From assembly GCF_018476525.1 (NCBI RefSeq), contig NZ_JAHCST010000061.1, positions 1-55,033 of the forward strand: a DNA stretch of 55,033 bases. Reading direction: 5' to 3'. The DNA is from Acrocarpospora catenulata. GTDB taxonomy: Bacteria; Actinomycetota; Actinomycetes; Streptosporangiales; Streptosporangiaceae. Below, piece after piece: positions 1-8,323 of the stretch (its first letter is position 1; each line of letters opens with the position of its first letter). The position numbers and the translations under genes are program-made. The notes under the pieces were generated by a model. It was not told the origin of the DNA. It saw only the letters and a list, made by a program, of their open reading frames with translations, and did no database searches.

Positions 1-103
1 TTGGGTGGGTGGGAGTTCCCCGGCAACCATTCCCCCCGGACGCTAGGGGCCCGGATCCGGGGGGCCTGAAGGGTGGGTGGGTCGGGTGGCTTTGAGGGGG
101 CGG

Positions 104-1030
104 TTATACGGGGGTGGGGAGTTCGGGTTCGGGGGTGAACGTGGTGGCTCGGGCGCGGGTGAAGCGTTGGGCGGCCAGGGCGTGCTGGATGCGGCGGGCG
201 GGCCATTCCGCGGCGTCCACGAGGGCTTCTTCGTAGCGGTCGATGACGACGTCGGCGAGGCCCTCGCAGTCGCCGATGACTTCGGCGCAGCGGATGTCGA
301 GGCCTTCGTGGGTGGCGCCGTAGGCCAGGGCCTGGGCCCAGATTCGCTCCAGGGTTCCCCCGGCGAACAGCAGGTACGGGAGCACGATGACCCGTTTGGC
401 ACCGAGTCGTCGACAGCGCTCGAGTCCTCCGGGGACCCCAGGGCGCGCGTGGGCGACATAGGCCGTTTCAACGGTCAGGTAGTCAGAAGCGTGCGTCTCC
501 CAGAAGAGCCGCGAAACCCGGTGCACCTCGGCGTTGACCGTGACATCGGTGGATCCGTGCCCCACGAGCACGATGGCCGTGTCAGCGGGATCGATCCGCT
601 CCGGTTCCTCGTCGGTGACCAGGCGAAGCGGCTCAGGCCGTACCAGATGCGGCATGTCGGCCTGGGCGTCGGCGAGCCGCTCGGCGAGCAGTTCCAGCAC
701 GCGAGGATCCGGGCCGATCGATCGGGCCAGGTCATACCCCAACGTCGGATGACGTTCCTGCTCCAGCGCCAACGTGCCCGGAATATCGCCCAGAGCCCGC
801 CGGTCGTTGGTCAGGCTGAGTGGTAGGGCGATCATGTGATGATGCCCCCTGGCCACCAGCGAGGTGATCGAATCGCTGAGCGGCGGCCGGGCCTTGGTGA
901 TGAAGCCCCCGGTCACGTCGGCGACCACACGATCAAGCCGGCACCGCAGCCGATGGACGAACCGCCCGAATTCGGCTACTCCGGTCTCGTCGTGGGTGCC
1001 GTGCCCGATGAGCAGCAACGGCGGTTTCAT
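104..1030 (-). CDS. CbiX-type sirohydrochlorin chelatase family protein
   Basis: The protein of about 308 aa starts MKPPLLLIGHGTHDETG and carries a second related motif, IVLVGHGSTD, in its second half. This two-lobed arrangement with a metal-binding His in each lobe is typical of the CbiX/SirB chelatases, which insert cobalt or iron into sirohydrochlorin on the way to cobalamin or siroheme. I prefer the ATG at 1030 because GGGAG lies eight bases upstream; an in-frame ATG at 1045 would add five residues. It follows the GNAT gene by about 100 bp on the same strand and may share its transcript. Other cobalamin genes (cobD, cobQ) lie 28 kb away. No cobalamin riboswitch is evident in the short leader. 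The family call is firm; the metal and pathway are inferred. Confidence 0.85.
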   Translation of the reverse strand: MKPPLLLIGHGTHDETGVAEFGRFVHRLRCRLDRVVADVTGGFITKARPPLSDSITSLVARGHHHMIALPLSLTNDRRALGDIPGTLALEQERHPTLGYDLARSIGPDPRVLELLAERLADAQADMPHLVRPEPLRLVTDEEPERIDPADTAIVLVGHGSTDVTVNAEVHRVSRLFWETHASDYLTVETAYVAHARPGVPGGLERCRRLGAKRVIVLPYLLFAGGTLERIWAQALAYGATHEGLDIRCAEVIGDCEGLADVVIDRYEEALVDAAEWPARRIQHALAAQRFTRARATTFTPEPELPTPV

Positions 1031-1129
1031 CAGACGATCTCCCATGTGTTGACCCGCGGCGGGCCGTTCGGCACGCGAGAATAGCCCAGGCTACCTGCTT
1101 GTGGGGGATATTTGACCTGTTATTGAAGG

Positions 1130-2212
1130 TCAGAGGCCCTCGCGCAGGATGCTGTAGAGCACCGCGTCGGCCCGCCCGTGCGGAATCGGCAACCCCTGCC
1201 GGATCATGCCTTCCTCGACGAATCCGGCCTTTCTGGCGACCGCCCGGCTCGCCGTGTTCCCCACCGCGATCATCAGCTGCACCCGGATATAGCCCTGGGC
1301 GATCAACCAGCCCGCCACCCTCCGGGTCGCCTCCACCGCGTACCCCTGCCGACGCGCCCACGGCGAGATCCAGTACCCGATCTCGGCGTCCCCACGCTCC
1401 CGATCGACCCGGTGCACCCCGAGCGCCCCGGCCAGCCGCCCGCCGTCCCGTGGCTCCAGGGCGAAGGTCAGCCCGCTGAGGCTCCCCGGATGCGCCACCC
1501 TGGTGCACCAGTCGAGGGCACGTTCCAGCGTGTACCCCGGCACCCACGGCATCCAGCGAAGCATCTCCGCGTCGTCCTTGACCGCGGCGAGCACGTCGAA
1601 GGCGTCCCGCTTCTGGAACGGACGGAGTAAGAGCCGCTCACTCTGCAGGAATCCATCGAAACCAGGCCCGGCATCCCCGCGCAGCCGTCCGAACACCACC
1701 ACGTCGTGCGGGCCGTCATCCTCGAACCCGGCACCGCGCAACACGCCTTCCCGGGTGAACCCGGCCTTCTCCGCGACCCGCAGCGAAGCGATGTTCTCCA
1801 CCGTCGCCCGCAGTTCCACCCGGCGCAGCCGCGCGGGCCCGAGCGCCCAGTCCGTCAGCCCGCGTACGGCCTCCGGCGCGAACCCCCGTCCCCGGTAGGA
1901 CGGGTGGACGCCGTACCCGACCTCGGTGGTGCCCGCCCCCCAGTGCGTCTTGAACAGGCTGATCGCCCCGACGATGGCCCCGCCCGCCTCGATGGCCAGA
2001 TGCATGCCCTGCCCGGATTTGCGCAACTCGTGGACGCCGTGGGAGAGCCACTGCGCGATCCCGGCCAGATAGCCCGGAGCGCCGGGTGGGAGCGCGGTGG
2101 AGTGCGTTCCCTCTTTGACGATCGCCCGTACCCGCTCGGCGTCTCCCGGCCCGAAGGCCCGCAGGACCAGTCGTTCGGTCTGGATCGTGAGATGTTCGTC
2201 GAACACGCCCAT
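1130..2212 (-). CDS. Tandem GNAT (RimJ/RimL-type) acetyltransferase
   Basis: About 360 aa with two complete GNAT acetyltransferase domains in tandem, roughly residues 5-165 and 185-350. Both open with the RimJ/RimL-like pattern (TERLVLRAF and SERLLLRPF) and both contain the acetyl-CoA loop region (HPSYRGRGFAPEAVRGL and SPWARRQGYAVEATRRV). Such enzymes transfer acetyl from acetyl-CoA to an N-terminus or small amine; the substrate cannot be read from sequence. I chose the ATG at 2212; a TTG at 2224 would add four residues. It begins 17 bases after the lutC stop on the same strand, so it is probably the tail of the lactate operon, though nothing ties it functionally to lactate. Confidence 0.85.
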   Translation of the reverse strand: MGVFDEHLTIQTERLVLRAFGPGDAERVRAIVKEGTHSTALPPGAPGYLAGIAQWLSHGVHELRKSGQGMHLAIEAGGAIVGAISLFKTHWGAGTTEVGYGVHPSYRGRGFAPEAVRGLTDWALGPARLRRVELRATVENIASLRVAEKAGFTREGVLRGAGFEDDGPHDVVVFGRLRGDAGPGFDGFLQSERLLLRPFQKRDAFDVLAAVKDDAEMLRWMPWVPGYTLERALDWCTRVAHPGSLSGLTFALEPRDGGRLAGALGVHRVDRERGDAEIGYWISPWARRQGYAVEATRRVAGWLIAQGYIRVQLMIAVGNTASRAVARKAGFVEEGMIRQGLPIPHGRADAVLYSILREGL

Positions 2213-2229
2213 ACCGTACGGCAATGCCT

Positions 2230-2838
2230 TCAGGTGGCGATGATCACCTCTAGTGTTCGGGGCCCGTGCACCCCTTCGACCCGGTTCAGCTCGATGTCGC
2301 TGGTGGCGGACGGCCCGCTGATCCAGGTCAGCGGCCTGACCGGGTCAAGCCGGGCAACGGCGTCGGGAACCCCGGGGACGATCTGCTCCGCCATCACCAC
2401 GCAAAGGTGGTAGTCCGGCACCAGGGTGAGGGCTCGCCGCCCCATCCCCGGCCCGCCGTCCAGCACGATCGTCCCGGTTTCCGCGACCGCGACCGCGCAG
2501 GTGGTGACCACGCCGTCCATCTCGTCCAGTTGTGCCGGAGTCAGGCTCTCCCCCGCGGTCCCCGGCGGCCACTCGGCGGGCGCGCCCTCGGGGACGATGA
2601 CACGGTCGGCCTGCCGGGCGCTGAGGGCGGCCTGGATGGCGGCGGGGACCTCGTCGGCCGGGACGATGTGCACGGTCGCGCGGTAGTCCCGCACCCGTTC
2701 GGCGAAGTGCTCGATCAGGGAGGCGTCCGCCGGGCCTTCCGGAAATATCGGGCCGTGGTAGTCCCGGGGGATCTCGACGTCCGGCGCTCCGGCCACCGCG
2801 GCACGGATACGGCCGAGGATGGTGTCACGGGAGGTCAT
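2230..2838 (-). CDS. lutC: Lactate utilization protein C (LUD domain)
   Basis: A 202-aa LUD-domain protein, starting MTSRDTILGRIRAAV and containing the family core AVAETGTIVLDGG, with the C-terminal DIELNRVEGVHGP segment that is highly conserved in LutC/YkgG proteins. LutC is one of three subunits of the LutABC L-lactate oxidising complex that allows growth on lactate through pyruvate. Its ATG overlaps the end of lutB by four bases, indicating translational coupling. The length is normal for the family and the reading frame is intact. Confidence 0.93.
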   Translation of the reverse strand: MTSRDTILGRIRAAVAGAPDVEIPRDYHGPIFPEGPADASLIEHFAERVRDYRATVHIVPADEVPAAIQAALSARQADRVIVPEGAPAEWPPGTAGESLTPAQLDEMDGVVTTCAVAVAETGTIVLDGGPGMGRRALTLVPDYHLCVVMAEQIVPGVPDAVARLDPVRPLTWISGPSATSDIELNRVEGVHGPRTLEVIIAT

Positions 2839-4229
2839 CGGGTGCCCCCTTCGGTGCGGTCCCACCAGGCCCGGAAGGATTCTCGGGGAATGTCGGGGAT
2901 GTCGCGGGTGTCGGTCCAGGCGGACATGGGTCCTGGCAGACGTTTCGGGACGAGCCTTCGCATTCGCCCGCCGAACCGCTGTGCACGCGCAAGCCGTACC
3001 GAGCGGGTGAAAACCCATCCGGCCGCCGCCATCCCCAGCCGTTCGGCACGAGGGTGCCGGGCCTTGGCCCGCAGTTCGACCAGAACGGTCGGAATGTCGA
3101 TCGCCACCGGACACACCTCGTAACAGGCCCCGCAGAGCGAGGACGCGAACGGGAGCGAACGGTCCAGCTCCGTCGACATGCCGCGAAGCTGAGGCGTGAG
3201 GATCGCCCCGATCGGGCCGGGATAGACCGATCCGTAGGCATGCCCGCCCGTACGCTCGTACACCGGGCAGACGTTGAGACAGGCCGAGCACCGGATGCAC
3301 CGCAACGCCTGGCGGCCCACCTCGTCGGCGAGCACGCCGGTACGGCCGTTGTCGAGCAGCACCAGATGGAAGTCCTGCCCCTCCGTGGCGCCCGCCCAGG
3401 TGGACGTGTACGGATTCATCCGCTCCCCGGTGGAACTACGGGGCAGCAACTGCAGGAAGACCTCCAGATCCCGCCAGGTCGGCAGGAGCTTCTCGATCCC
3501 CACCACGCTGATGAGCGTTCGCGGCAGGGTCAGGCACATCCGCCCGTTTCCCTCGGATTCGAGCACCACGAGGGTGCCCGTCTCGGCGATCATGAAGTTG
3601 GCGCCGGAGATCGCCACCTTGGCGCGGAGGAACCGTTCCCGCAGGTGCAGCCTGGCCGCTTCGGCGAGCGCCCGGGGCTCGTCCGTGAGGCCCGGCGGCG
3701 CGTCGGGCATCTTGTCCAGGAAGATCTCCCGGATTTCCGCGCGGTTGCGGTGGATGGCCGGAACCAGGATGTGCGACGGCCAGTCATCACCGAGTTGCAC
3801 GATCAACTCGGCGAGATCGGTCTCGTAGGCGGTGATTCCCTCCGCTTCGAGTGCCTCGTTGAGACCGATCTCCTGCGTGGCCATCGACTTGACCTTGACC
3901 ACTTCGGTCTCACCGGTGGCTTTCACCAGATCGGCGACGATCCGGTTGGCCTCGGCCGCGTCCTTCGCCCAGTGGACGTGACCACCGGCGGCCGTGACCG
4001 CCTCCTCCAGCTGGATCAGGTACCTGTCGAGGTTCCGCAGCGTGTGATCCTTGATCGCCTTCCCCGCCTGGCGCAGGCCCGGCCAGTCGGCGAGCTCCCC
4101 CACCACCAGCGCCCGCTTGTTGCGAATGGTCCTGGTCGCCTTACGAAGATTGAACCGCAACTGCGAATCCTGTACGGCTTTCGCGGCATTCTTGGGGAAG
4201 GCAGGCATGCCAACAAAGGTCTTACTCAT
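2835..4229 (-). CDS. lutB: Lactate utilization iron-sulfur protein B
   Basis: A 464-aa LutB protein. The N-terminal two thirds form the LUD domain (ANFMIAETGTLVVLESEGN), and the C-terminal part carries two cysteine clusters, CIRCSACLNVCPVYERTGG and CGACYEVCPVAIDIP, which should hold two [4Fe-4S] centres. It is the electron-transfer core of the LutABC lactate oxidase complex in the cytosol. The ATG at 4229 begins MSKTFVGMPAFPKNA, matching the usual LutB start. It overlaps lutA by four bases upstream and lutC by four downstream, so all three subunits are made from one coupled transcript. Confidence 0.95.
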   Translation of the reverse strand: MSKTFVGMPAFPKNAAKAVQDSQLRFNLRKATRTIRNKRALVVGELADWPGLRQAGKAIKDHTLRNLDRYLIQLEEAVTAAGGHVHWAKDAAEANRIVADLVKATGETEVVKVKSMATQEIGLNEALEAEGITAYETDLAELIVQLGDDWPSHILVPAIHRNRAEIREIFLDKMPDAPPGLTDEPRALAEAARLHLRERFLRAKVAISGANFMIAETGTLVVLESEGNGRMCLTLPRTLISVVGIEKLLPTWRDLEVFLQLLPRSSTGERMNPYTSTWAGATEGQDFHLVLLDNGRTGVLADEVGRQALRCIRCSACLNVCPVYERTGGHAYGSVYPGPIGAILTPQLRGMSTELDRSLPFASSLCGACYEVCPVAIDIPTVLVELRAKARHPRAERLGMAAAGWVFTRSVRLARAQRFGGRMRRLVPKRLPGPMSAWTDTRDIPDIPRESFRAWWDRTEGGTR

Positions 4230-4954
4230 CGGCCACCCTCCGTGGTTGCGAGAATCTCGGCCAGGTGCATTACTCTGATCCCAGATTTCTGCCTGCGCAG
4301 TGTTCCCCCGATATGCATCAGACATGAGTTGTCCGCGGCACAGAGCACCTCGGCCCCCGTACTCAGGACATTCCCCACCTTGTCGGCGCACATGGCCGCC
4401 GAAACATCCTTGTTCTTGACGGCGAAGGTCCCCCCGAACCCGCAACACTCCTCGGCTCCCGGCAGCGGCACCAGTTCCAGTCCTCGCACGTTCTCCAGCA
4501 ACTTCCGCGGCCGATCCCCCAGCCTCAGGCCGCGCAGCGAATGACACGTGGGATGATAAGTCACCCAGTGCGGGAAATAAGCCCCCACATCCACGACTCC
4601 CAGCACGTCCACCAAGAATTCCGACAATTCATAAACCTTCGGATCGCAACTCGTGTCGGGAGCGTTTCCGATTGCCGCGCCGATCAGGCGTGGATATTGC
4701 TCGCGGACCATCGCCGCGCAGGAGCCCGACGGGATCACCACGGCCTCGTAACCGGCGAAGACGTCCATGAACTGGCGGGCGAGGCGGCCGCCCTCCTTCG
4801 GGTAGCCGGTGTTGACGTGCATCTGGCCGCAGCAGGTCTGGGCGGGCGGGAAGTCGACGTCCACGCCGAGGCGGCGCAGGAGGGTGACCACGGCCTGGCC
4901 GGTGCCGGGGAAGAGGGTGTCGTTGACACAGGTGATGAACAGCGCGACCCGCAC
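4226..4954 (-). CDS. lutA: Lactate utilization protein A (CCG-domain Fe-S oxidoreductase)
   Basis: A 242-aa protein with two CCG (cysteine-rich) domains: C-x-n-CCGQ near residues 8-42 and C-x-n-CCGFGG near residues 135-180. This is the LutA/GlcF-like subunit that binds the catalytic Fe-S or heterodisulfide-type centre. The start is a GTG at 4954 (VRVALFITCVND), immediately downstream of the palindromic operator; reading further upstream would place the operator inside the coding region. It is the first gene of the lut operon and diverges from the GntR-family regulator. Confidence 0.92.
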   Translation of the reverse strand: MRVALFITCVNDTLFPGTGQAVVTLLRRLGVDVDFPPAQTCCGQMHVNTGYPKEGGRLARQFMDVFAGYEAVVIPSGSCAAMVREQYPRLIGAAIGNAPDTSCDPKVYELSEFLVDVLGVVDVGAYFPHWVTYHPTCHSLRGLRLGDRPRKLLENVRGLELVPLPGAEECCGFGGTFAVKNKDVSAAMCADKVGNVLSTGAEVLCAADNSCLMHIGGTLRRQKSGIRVMHLAEILATTEGGR

Positions 4955-4968
4955 AGACGCTCCCGCAG

Positions 4969-5000
4969 GTATGGTCAGACCAAATATGGTCTGACCATAC
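4969..5000. promoter_or_regulatory. Double FadR-type operator between lutA and its regulator
   Basis: A perfect 13-bp inverted repeat around a 6-bp AAATAT spacer lies between the divergent lutA and GntR genes. Each arm region contains an 11-bp site of the TGGT-N3-ACCA class: TGGTCAGACCA at 4972-4982 and TGGTCTGACCA at 4987-4997. TNGTNNNACNA-like sites are the known binding pattern of FadR-subfamily GntR regulators, including LldR. The two sites are 15 bp apart centre to centre, so two dimers could bind side by side and block both promoters. Binding by the adjacent regulator is inference. Confidence 0.85.
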
Positions 5001-5024
5001 ACCGCCGAACCAGGAGAAGCCCAG

Positions 5025-5714
5025 GTGCCCACCCAGCGACGTGCCCGCTCCCGCACTTTCGAGGAGGTCCTCGCCCAGATCGAGCACCGGATCGCCACCA
5101 TGGGCCTGACCGTGGGCGACCGCCTCCCCGGCGAACGTCAGCTCGCCGAGCAACTCCAGGTCAGCCGTTCCTCGGTGCGCGAGGCCCTGCGCGTCCTGGA
5201 GACCCTCGGGGTGCTGTCCTCCCAGGTCGGCCGCGGGCCCGACGCCGGCGCCGTCCTGACCTCCCACCCCACCACGCCCCTCACCGACCTCCTCCGCCTC
5301 AACCTCGGCCTCGCCACCCTCACCGAGCAGGAGATCATCGCCACCCGCCTGATGATCGAGCAGTGGTCGGCCGCCCATCACTCCACGGCCGCTTCCCTCC
5401 GCACGATGGGGGAAGCGCTGGCCGCGATGGACACGGCCGCGGCCCCCGAAGAGTTCGTGGACCAGGACATCGCATTCCATGTCGCCTTGGTCGACGCCGC
5501 CGGAAACCGGCTGAACTCGGCGATCATGCGGGCGCTCCGGAACGCCCTGCGCCAGTACGCGGTCGAGGCCGTGACCCGCCTCGGCCACACCCGTGACCTC
5601 CAGGCCGACCATCGCCGGATCTACGAGGCCATCGCCGCGGGCGACACCACGGCCTCCGTCACCGCCGTCACCCAGCATCTGGCCAGGGCGTATCCCTCCA
5701 CCGCGATCGGCTGA
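5025..5714 (+). CDS. FadR-family GntR regulator of the lut operon
   Basis: A 229-aa regulator. Residues about 10-75 form a GntR winged helix with the family signature LPGERQLAEQLQVSRSSVREALRVLETLG, abbreviated here as LPGERQLAEQL and SRSSVREALRVLE. The rest is a helical FCD ligand-binding domain with the acidic/His residues typical of metal-assisted carboxylate binding (DQDIAFHVALVDAAGN, DLQADHRRIYEAI). The GTG start follows an AGGAG at 5012. It is divergent from lutABC with a double palindrome between them, so it is most likely the lactate-responsive repressor (LldR/LutR type). The effector is inferred from context. Confidence 0.88.
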   Translation: MPTQRRARSRTFEEVLAQIEHRIATMGLTVGDRLPGERQLAEQLQVSRSSVREALRVLETLGVLSSQVGRGPDAGAVLTSHPTTPLTDLLRLNLGLATLTEQEIIATRLMIEQWSAAHHSTAASLRTMGEALAAMDTAAAPEEFVDQDIAFHVALVDAAGNRLNSAIMRALRNALRQYAVEAVTRLGHTRDLQADHRRIYEAIAAGDTTASVTAVTQHLARAYPSTAIG

Positions 5715-5734
5715 CCAGCGCTGGCCCAGTTAGC

Positions 5735-5748
5735 TAGAACGTGTTCTA
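5735..5748. promoter_or_regulatory. KstR-like palindrome upstream of the LLM oxidoreductase
   Basis: TAGAAC-GT-GTTCTA, a 6-bp inverted repeat with a two-base spacer, ends eight bases before the ATG at 5757. It fits the published KstR pattern TnnAACnnGTTnnA, described for TetR-family control of sterol and lipid catabolism in mycolic actinobacteria. AACnnGTT cores are also used by other TetR regulators, so the regulator is uncertain. Its position, nearly touching the start codon, suggests a repressor site over the transcription start. Confidence 0.5.
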
Positions 5749-5756
5749 CTACGGAA

Positions 5757-6776
5757 ATGGCGGACGATCTGAAACTGGGGCTGAATCTCGGTTACTGGCA
5801 GCGGGACGCGAACGACGCGACCGAGCTGGTCCTGGCCGCCGAGCGTCTCGGCTACGACTCGGTGTGGACGGCGGAGGCGTACGGGAGCGACGCCTTCACC
5901 CCGCTGGCCTGGTACGGCGCCCGCACCACGCGGATCAAACTGGGCACCAGCGTGGTCCAGATGTCGGCCAGGACCCCCGCCGCCACGGCCATGACCGCGA
6001 TGACCCTGGACCACCTGACCGGCGGCCGCCTCCTCCTGGGCATCGGCGCCTCCGGCCCCCAGGTCGTCGAAGGCTGGTACGGCCAGCCTTTTCCCCAGCC
6101 GCTGGCCCGCACCCGCGAATACCTCGAAATAATGCGCAAAATCTGGCGCCGAGAAGAACCGGTTACCAATGACGGCCCCCATTACCCGCTCCCCTATCCC
6201 GGCGGCGCCGACCTCGGCAAACCCCTGAAACTGATCACCCACCCGCTTCGCCCCGACATCCCCGTCTACTTGGGCGCCGAGGGCCCCAAAAACGTCGCCC
6301 TGGCCACCGAAACAGCCCAGGGCTGGCTCCCCCTTTTCGTCTTCCCCGAAAAAATCGAAGCCATGTACGGCCCCGCACTCAAAACCGCACCCCCCGGTTT
6401 CGACATAGCCGCAATGGTCCTCGTCATAATCACCGACGACCTACGCGCCGCCCTGGACACCGTGAAACTCATGCTGACCCTCTACATCGGCGGCATGGGC
6501 GCCAAGTCCCACAATTTCCACGCCAACATCATCGCCCGAATGGGCTACCCCGAAGCCGCCGAACAAATCCAGTCCCTCTACCTCTCCGGCCACCGCGAAA
6601 AAGCCTTCCAGGCCATCCCCGACTCCCTGGCCGACGGCATAGCCCTCCTCGGCCCCCTCCCCCGAATCAAAGAACGCCTGACCCTCTGGCGCGACAGCCC
6701 GGTAACCACCCTCCTGGTAATGGGCCCCCACAACGAACCCACCCTGAAATCCATCCGCGACCTGATCTACAACTGA
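5757..6776 (+). CDS. LLM-class (F420-dependent type) oxidoreductase
   Basis: A 339-aa luciferase-like TIM-barrel oxidoreductase. The segments LAAERLGYDSVWTAEAYGSDAFTP, split here as LAAERLGYDSVWTAE and YGSDAFTPL, and IKLGTSVVQMSARTPAATAM and RLLLGIGASGPQVVEGWYG are typical of F420-dependent LLM enzymes in actinobacteria. Members reduce or oxidise ketones, alcohols or enones using F420 or flavin; the substrate cannot be assigned. The gene stands alone, with a KstR-like palindrome just before the start, which would fit a role in lipid or sterol breakdown. The last third uses more A-rich codons than its neighbours but the frame is intact. Confidence 0.85.
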   Translation: MADDLKLGLNLGYWQRDANDATELVLAAERLGYDSVWTAEAYGSDAFTPLAWYGARTTRIKLGTSVVQMSARTPAATAMTAMTLDHLTGGRLLLGIGASGPQVVEGWYGQPFPQPLARTREYLEIMRKIWRREEPVTNDGPHYPLPYPGGADLGKPLKLITHPLRPDIPVYLGAEGPKNVALATETAQGWLPLFVFPEKIEAMYGPALKTAPPGFDIAAMVLVIITDDLRAALDTVKLMLTLYIGGMGAKSHNFHANIIARMGYPEAAEQIQSLYLSGHREKAFQAIPDSLADGIALLGPLPRIKERLTLWRDSPVTTLLVMGPHNEPTLKSIRDLIYN

Positions 6777-6897
6777 ACCGGGCTCCCGCGTTCAAAGGCA
6801 GGAGGACGACGCGCGCACCCCCACCGCGGCATCACAGGGGTGAGGTGGTGGATGAGTGGGATGGGGTGGAGTGGGAGGTGCTGGCAGAATCGCTGGG

Positions 6898-7536
6898 GTG
6901 CGGGTGCTTGTGGCTGATGATCAGGAGTTGGTTCGAGCCGGGTTCTCGATGATCCTGGGAGCCCAGCCTGATATCGAAGTGGTCGCGACCGTGGCCGATG
7001 GGTTGACGGCGGTCGCGGAGGCCCGGCGGCTGCGGCCCGATGTCTGCCTGCTGGACATCCGGATGCCGGAGATGGACGGACTGGAGGCGACCCGGCTGCT
7101 GGCGGGGCCGGGGGTCGTGGAGCCCATGCGGGTGGTCATCGTGACCACCTTCGATCTCGACGAGTACGTGTACGGGGCGCTGCGGGCGGGAGCCTGCGGA
7201 TTCCTGCTCAAGGACAGCGGCCCGGCGCTGCTGGTGGAGGCGGTACGGGCGGCGGCGGCCGGGGACGCCCTGGTGTCGCCGTCGGTGACCGTGCGCCTGC
7301 TGGCGCAGTGGGCCAAGGCCGTCTCCGTGCACCCTCCGGGTGAGCCGCTGACCGACCGGGAGCTGGACGTGGTCCGGCTGGTGGCCCGGGGGCGTACCAA
7401 CCAGGAGGTGGCCGCCGAGCTGTTCGTGTCGCTCTCCACGGTCAAAACCCATCTGGGCAGCATCTTCGCCAAACTCAACGCCAGGAACCGGGTCGAGATC
7501 GCGGCCTGGGCCTGGGAGTCAGGCGTGGTCGACTGA
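6898..7536 (+). CDS. NarL/LuxR-family response regulator (orphan)
   Basis: A 212-aa response regulator: receiver domain with the acidic pair (VADDQ), phosphoacceptor Asp in CLLDIRMPEMDG, and Lys in LLKDSGPA, then a LuxR-type helix-turn-helix (LTDRELDVVRLVARGRTNQE and STVKTHLGSIFAKL). The GTG start at 6898 fits the conserved VRVLVADDQ opening; earlier in-frame codons add residues outside the domain. Families of this type normally sit next to a histidine kinase, but neither neighbour encodes one, so it is an orphan here. Its targets are unknown. Confidence 0.9.
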   Translation: MRVLVADDQELVRAGFSMILGAQPDIEVVATVADGLTAVAEARRLRPDVCLLDIRMPEMDGLEATRLLAGPGVVEPMRVVIVTTFDLDEYVYGALRAGACGFLLKDSGPALLVEAVRAAAAGDALVSPSVTVRLLAQWAKAVSVHPPGEPLTDRELDVVRLVARGRTNQEVAAELFVSLSTVKTHLGSIFAKLNARNRVEIAAWAWESGVVD

Positions 7537-7545
7537 ACAGTCGAC
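7528..7545. other. Perfect 18-bp palindrome spanning the regulator stop codon
   Basis: GTCGACTG-AA-CAGTCGAC has 8-bp arms around two bases and contains the TGA stop of the response regulator. A second small hairpin, ACCTG/CAGGT with a 6-base loop, follows at 7551-7566. Together they may end transcription. The two-base loop of the first is too tight for a normal RNA terminator, so a DNA-binding site is also possible. Confidence 0.4.
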
Positions 7546-7681
7546 GGAACACCTGACGGTCCAGGTCAACCCCCTCTTCACACCTGATCGGCTGATTAGC
7601 GGGCGGGCTGCCGGGATAGGAGTGAGGCAGGTGCCTGCTGGGTTGTGGCGGTCGGATGTGCGCAGGCCAGGGGGAGGGGTC

Positions 7682-8323
7682 ATGCGCTCGCTGCAGCGGT
7701 CCGCGACCAGGGTCTACGCCGCGCTGGGCGCGCAGTTCACCGCCCTGACGGCGCTGGTCGTCTTCGAGGAGATTCGCGGGCGCCGGCTGGCGGTGGAGAT
7801 CGCCTCGTTCGGCGGGGATCCGGACGCGCCGGGCGCCAGGGCGGTGGTGGGGGCGGTGACGATCTTCGCGGTGCTGATGATGGTGACCGTGGCGGCGACG
7901 ATCGTCGCGGCGGGGATGTACCTGGCGTGGCTGCACCGGGCCAGGCCGGGCTCCTCGGCGGCGTCGGTGCTGGCGGGCTGCCTGCTGCCGGGCGTGAACC
8001 TGGTGCTGCCGCCGCTGCTGGCCGACTGGGCGTGGCAGGACGCCGAATCGGAGGACCGCGGCCGCTGGTTGCTGCTGCTCTCGGCCTGGTGGGCCAGCTG
8101 GCTGACCGCGCTCTGGCTGGTCCTGTCCGGCCTGACCGGCTCCTCCGGCCTGACCGGCATCGGCCCCACCGAACTCCTGGCCGTCGGCCTGTCCGCCATC
8201 CTCTGCGCCACCACCGTCCGCGAGATAACCGCGAACCACAGCAAACACCCGACCTCCCAGCCCGCCTTCCCGATCGGACGCAGCTTCAGCCCTTCAGGGG
8301 CCCTGGAAGCCCCTATGGAGTAG
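7682..8323 (+). CDS. DUF4328-like multi-pass membrane protein
   Basis: About 213 aa with four or five hydrophobic helices. The segment YLAWLHRARPGS followed by CLLPGVNLVLPPLLADWAWQ resembles the conserved core of DUF4328 membrane proteins, which are common in actinobacteria and have no known function. I chose the ATG at 7682 behind GGGGGAGGGG; an in-frame start at 7622 would add twenty Arg/Gly-rich residues. The 3' end overlaps the end of the convergent dnaE2 gene by 11 bp. The family assignment is by eye. Confidence 0.65.
   Translation: MRSLQRSATRVYAALGAQFTALTALVVFEEIRGRRLAVEIASFGGDPDAPGARAVVGAVTIFAVLMMVTVAATIVAAGMYLAWLHRARPGSSAASVLAGCLLPGVNLVLPPLLADWAWQDAESEDRGRWLLLLSAWWASWLTALWLVLSGLTGSSGLTGIGPTELLAVGLSAILCATTVREITANHSKHPTSQPAFPIGRSFSPSGALEAPME

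Noticed and set aside
1046-1129. Possible cobalamin riboswitch before the CbiX gene
   Set aside because: The leader is too short and I find no B12-box-like segment.
2266-3123. Long plus-strand frames across the lut operon
   Set aside because: They are antisense to lutB and lutC, which have clear Fe-S and LUD motifs; the plus frames are Arg/Pro/Gly-rich shadows.
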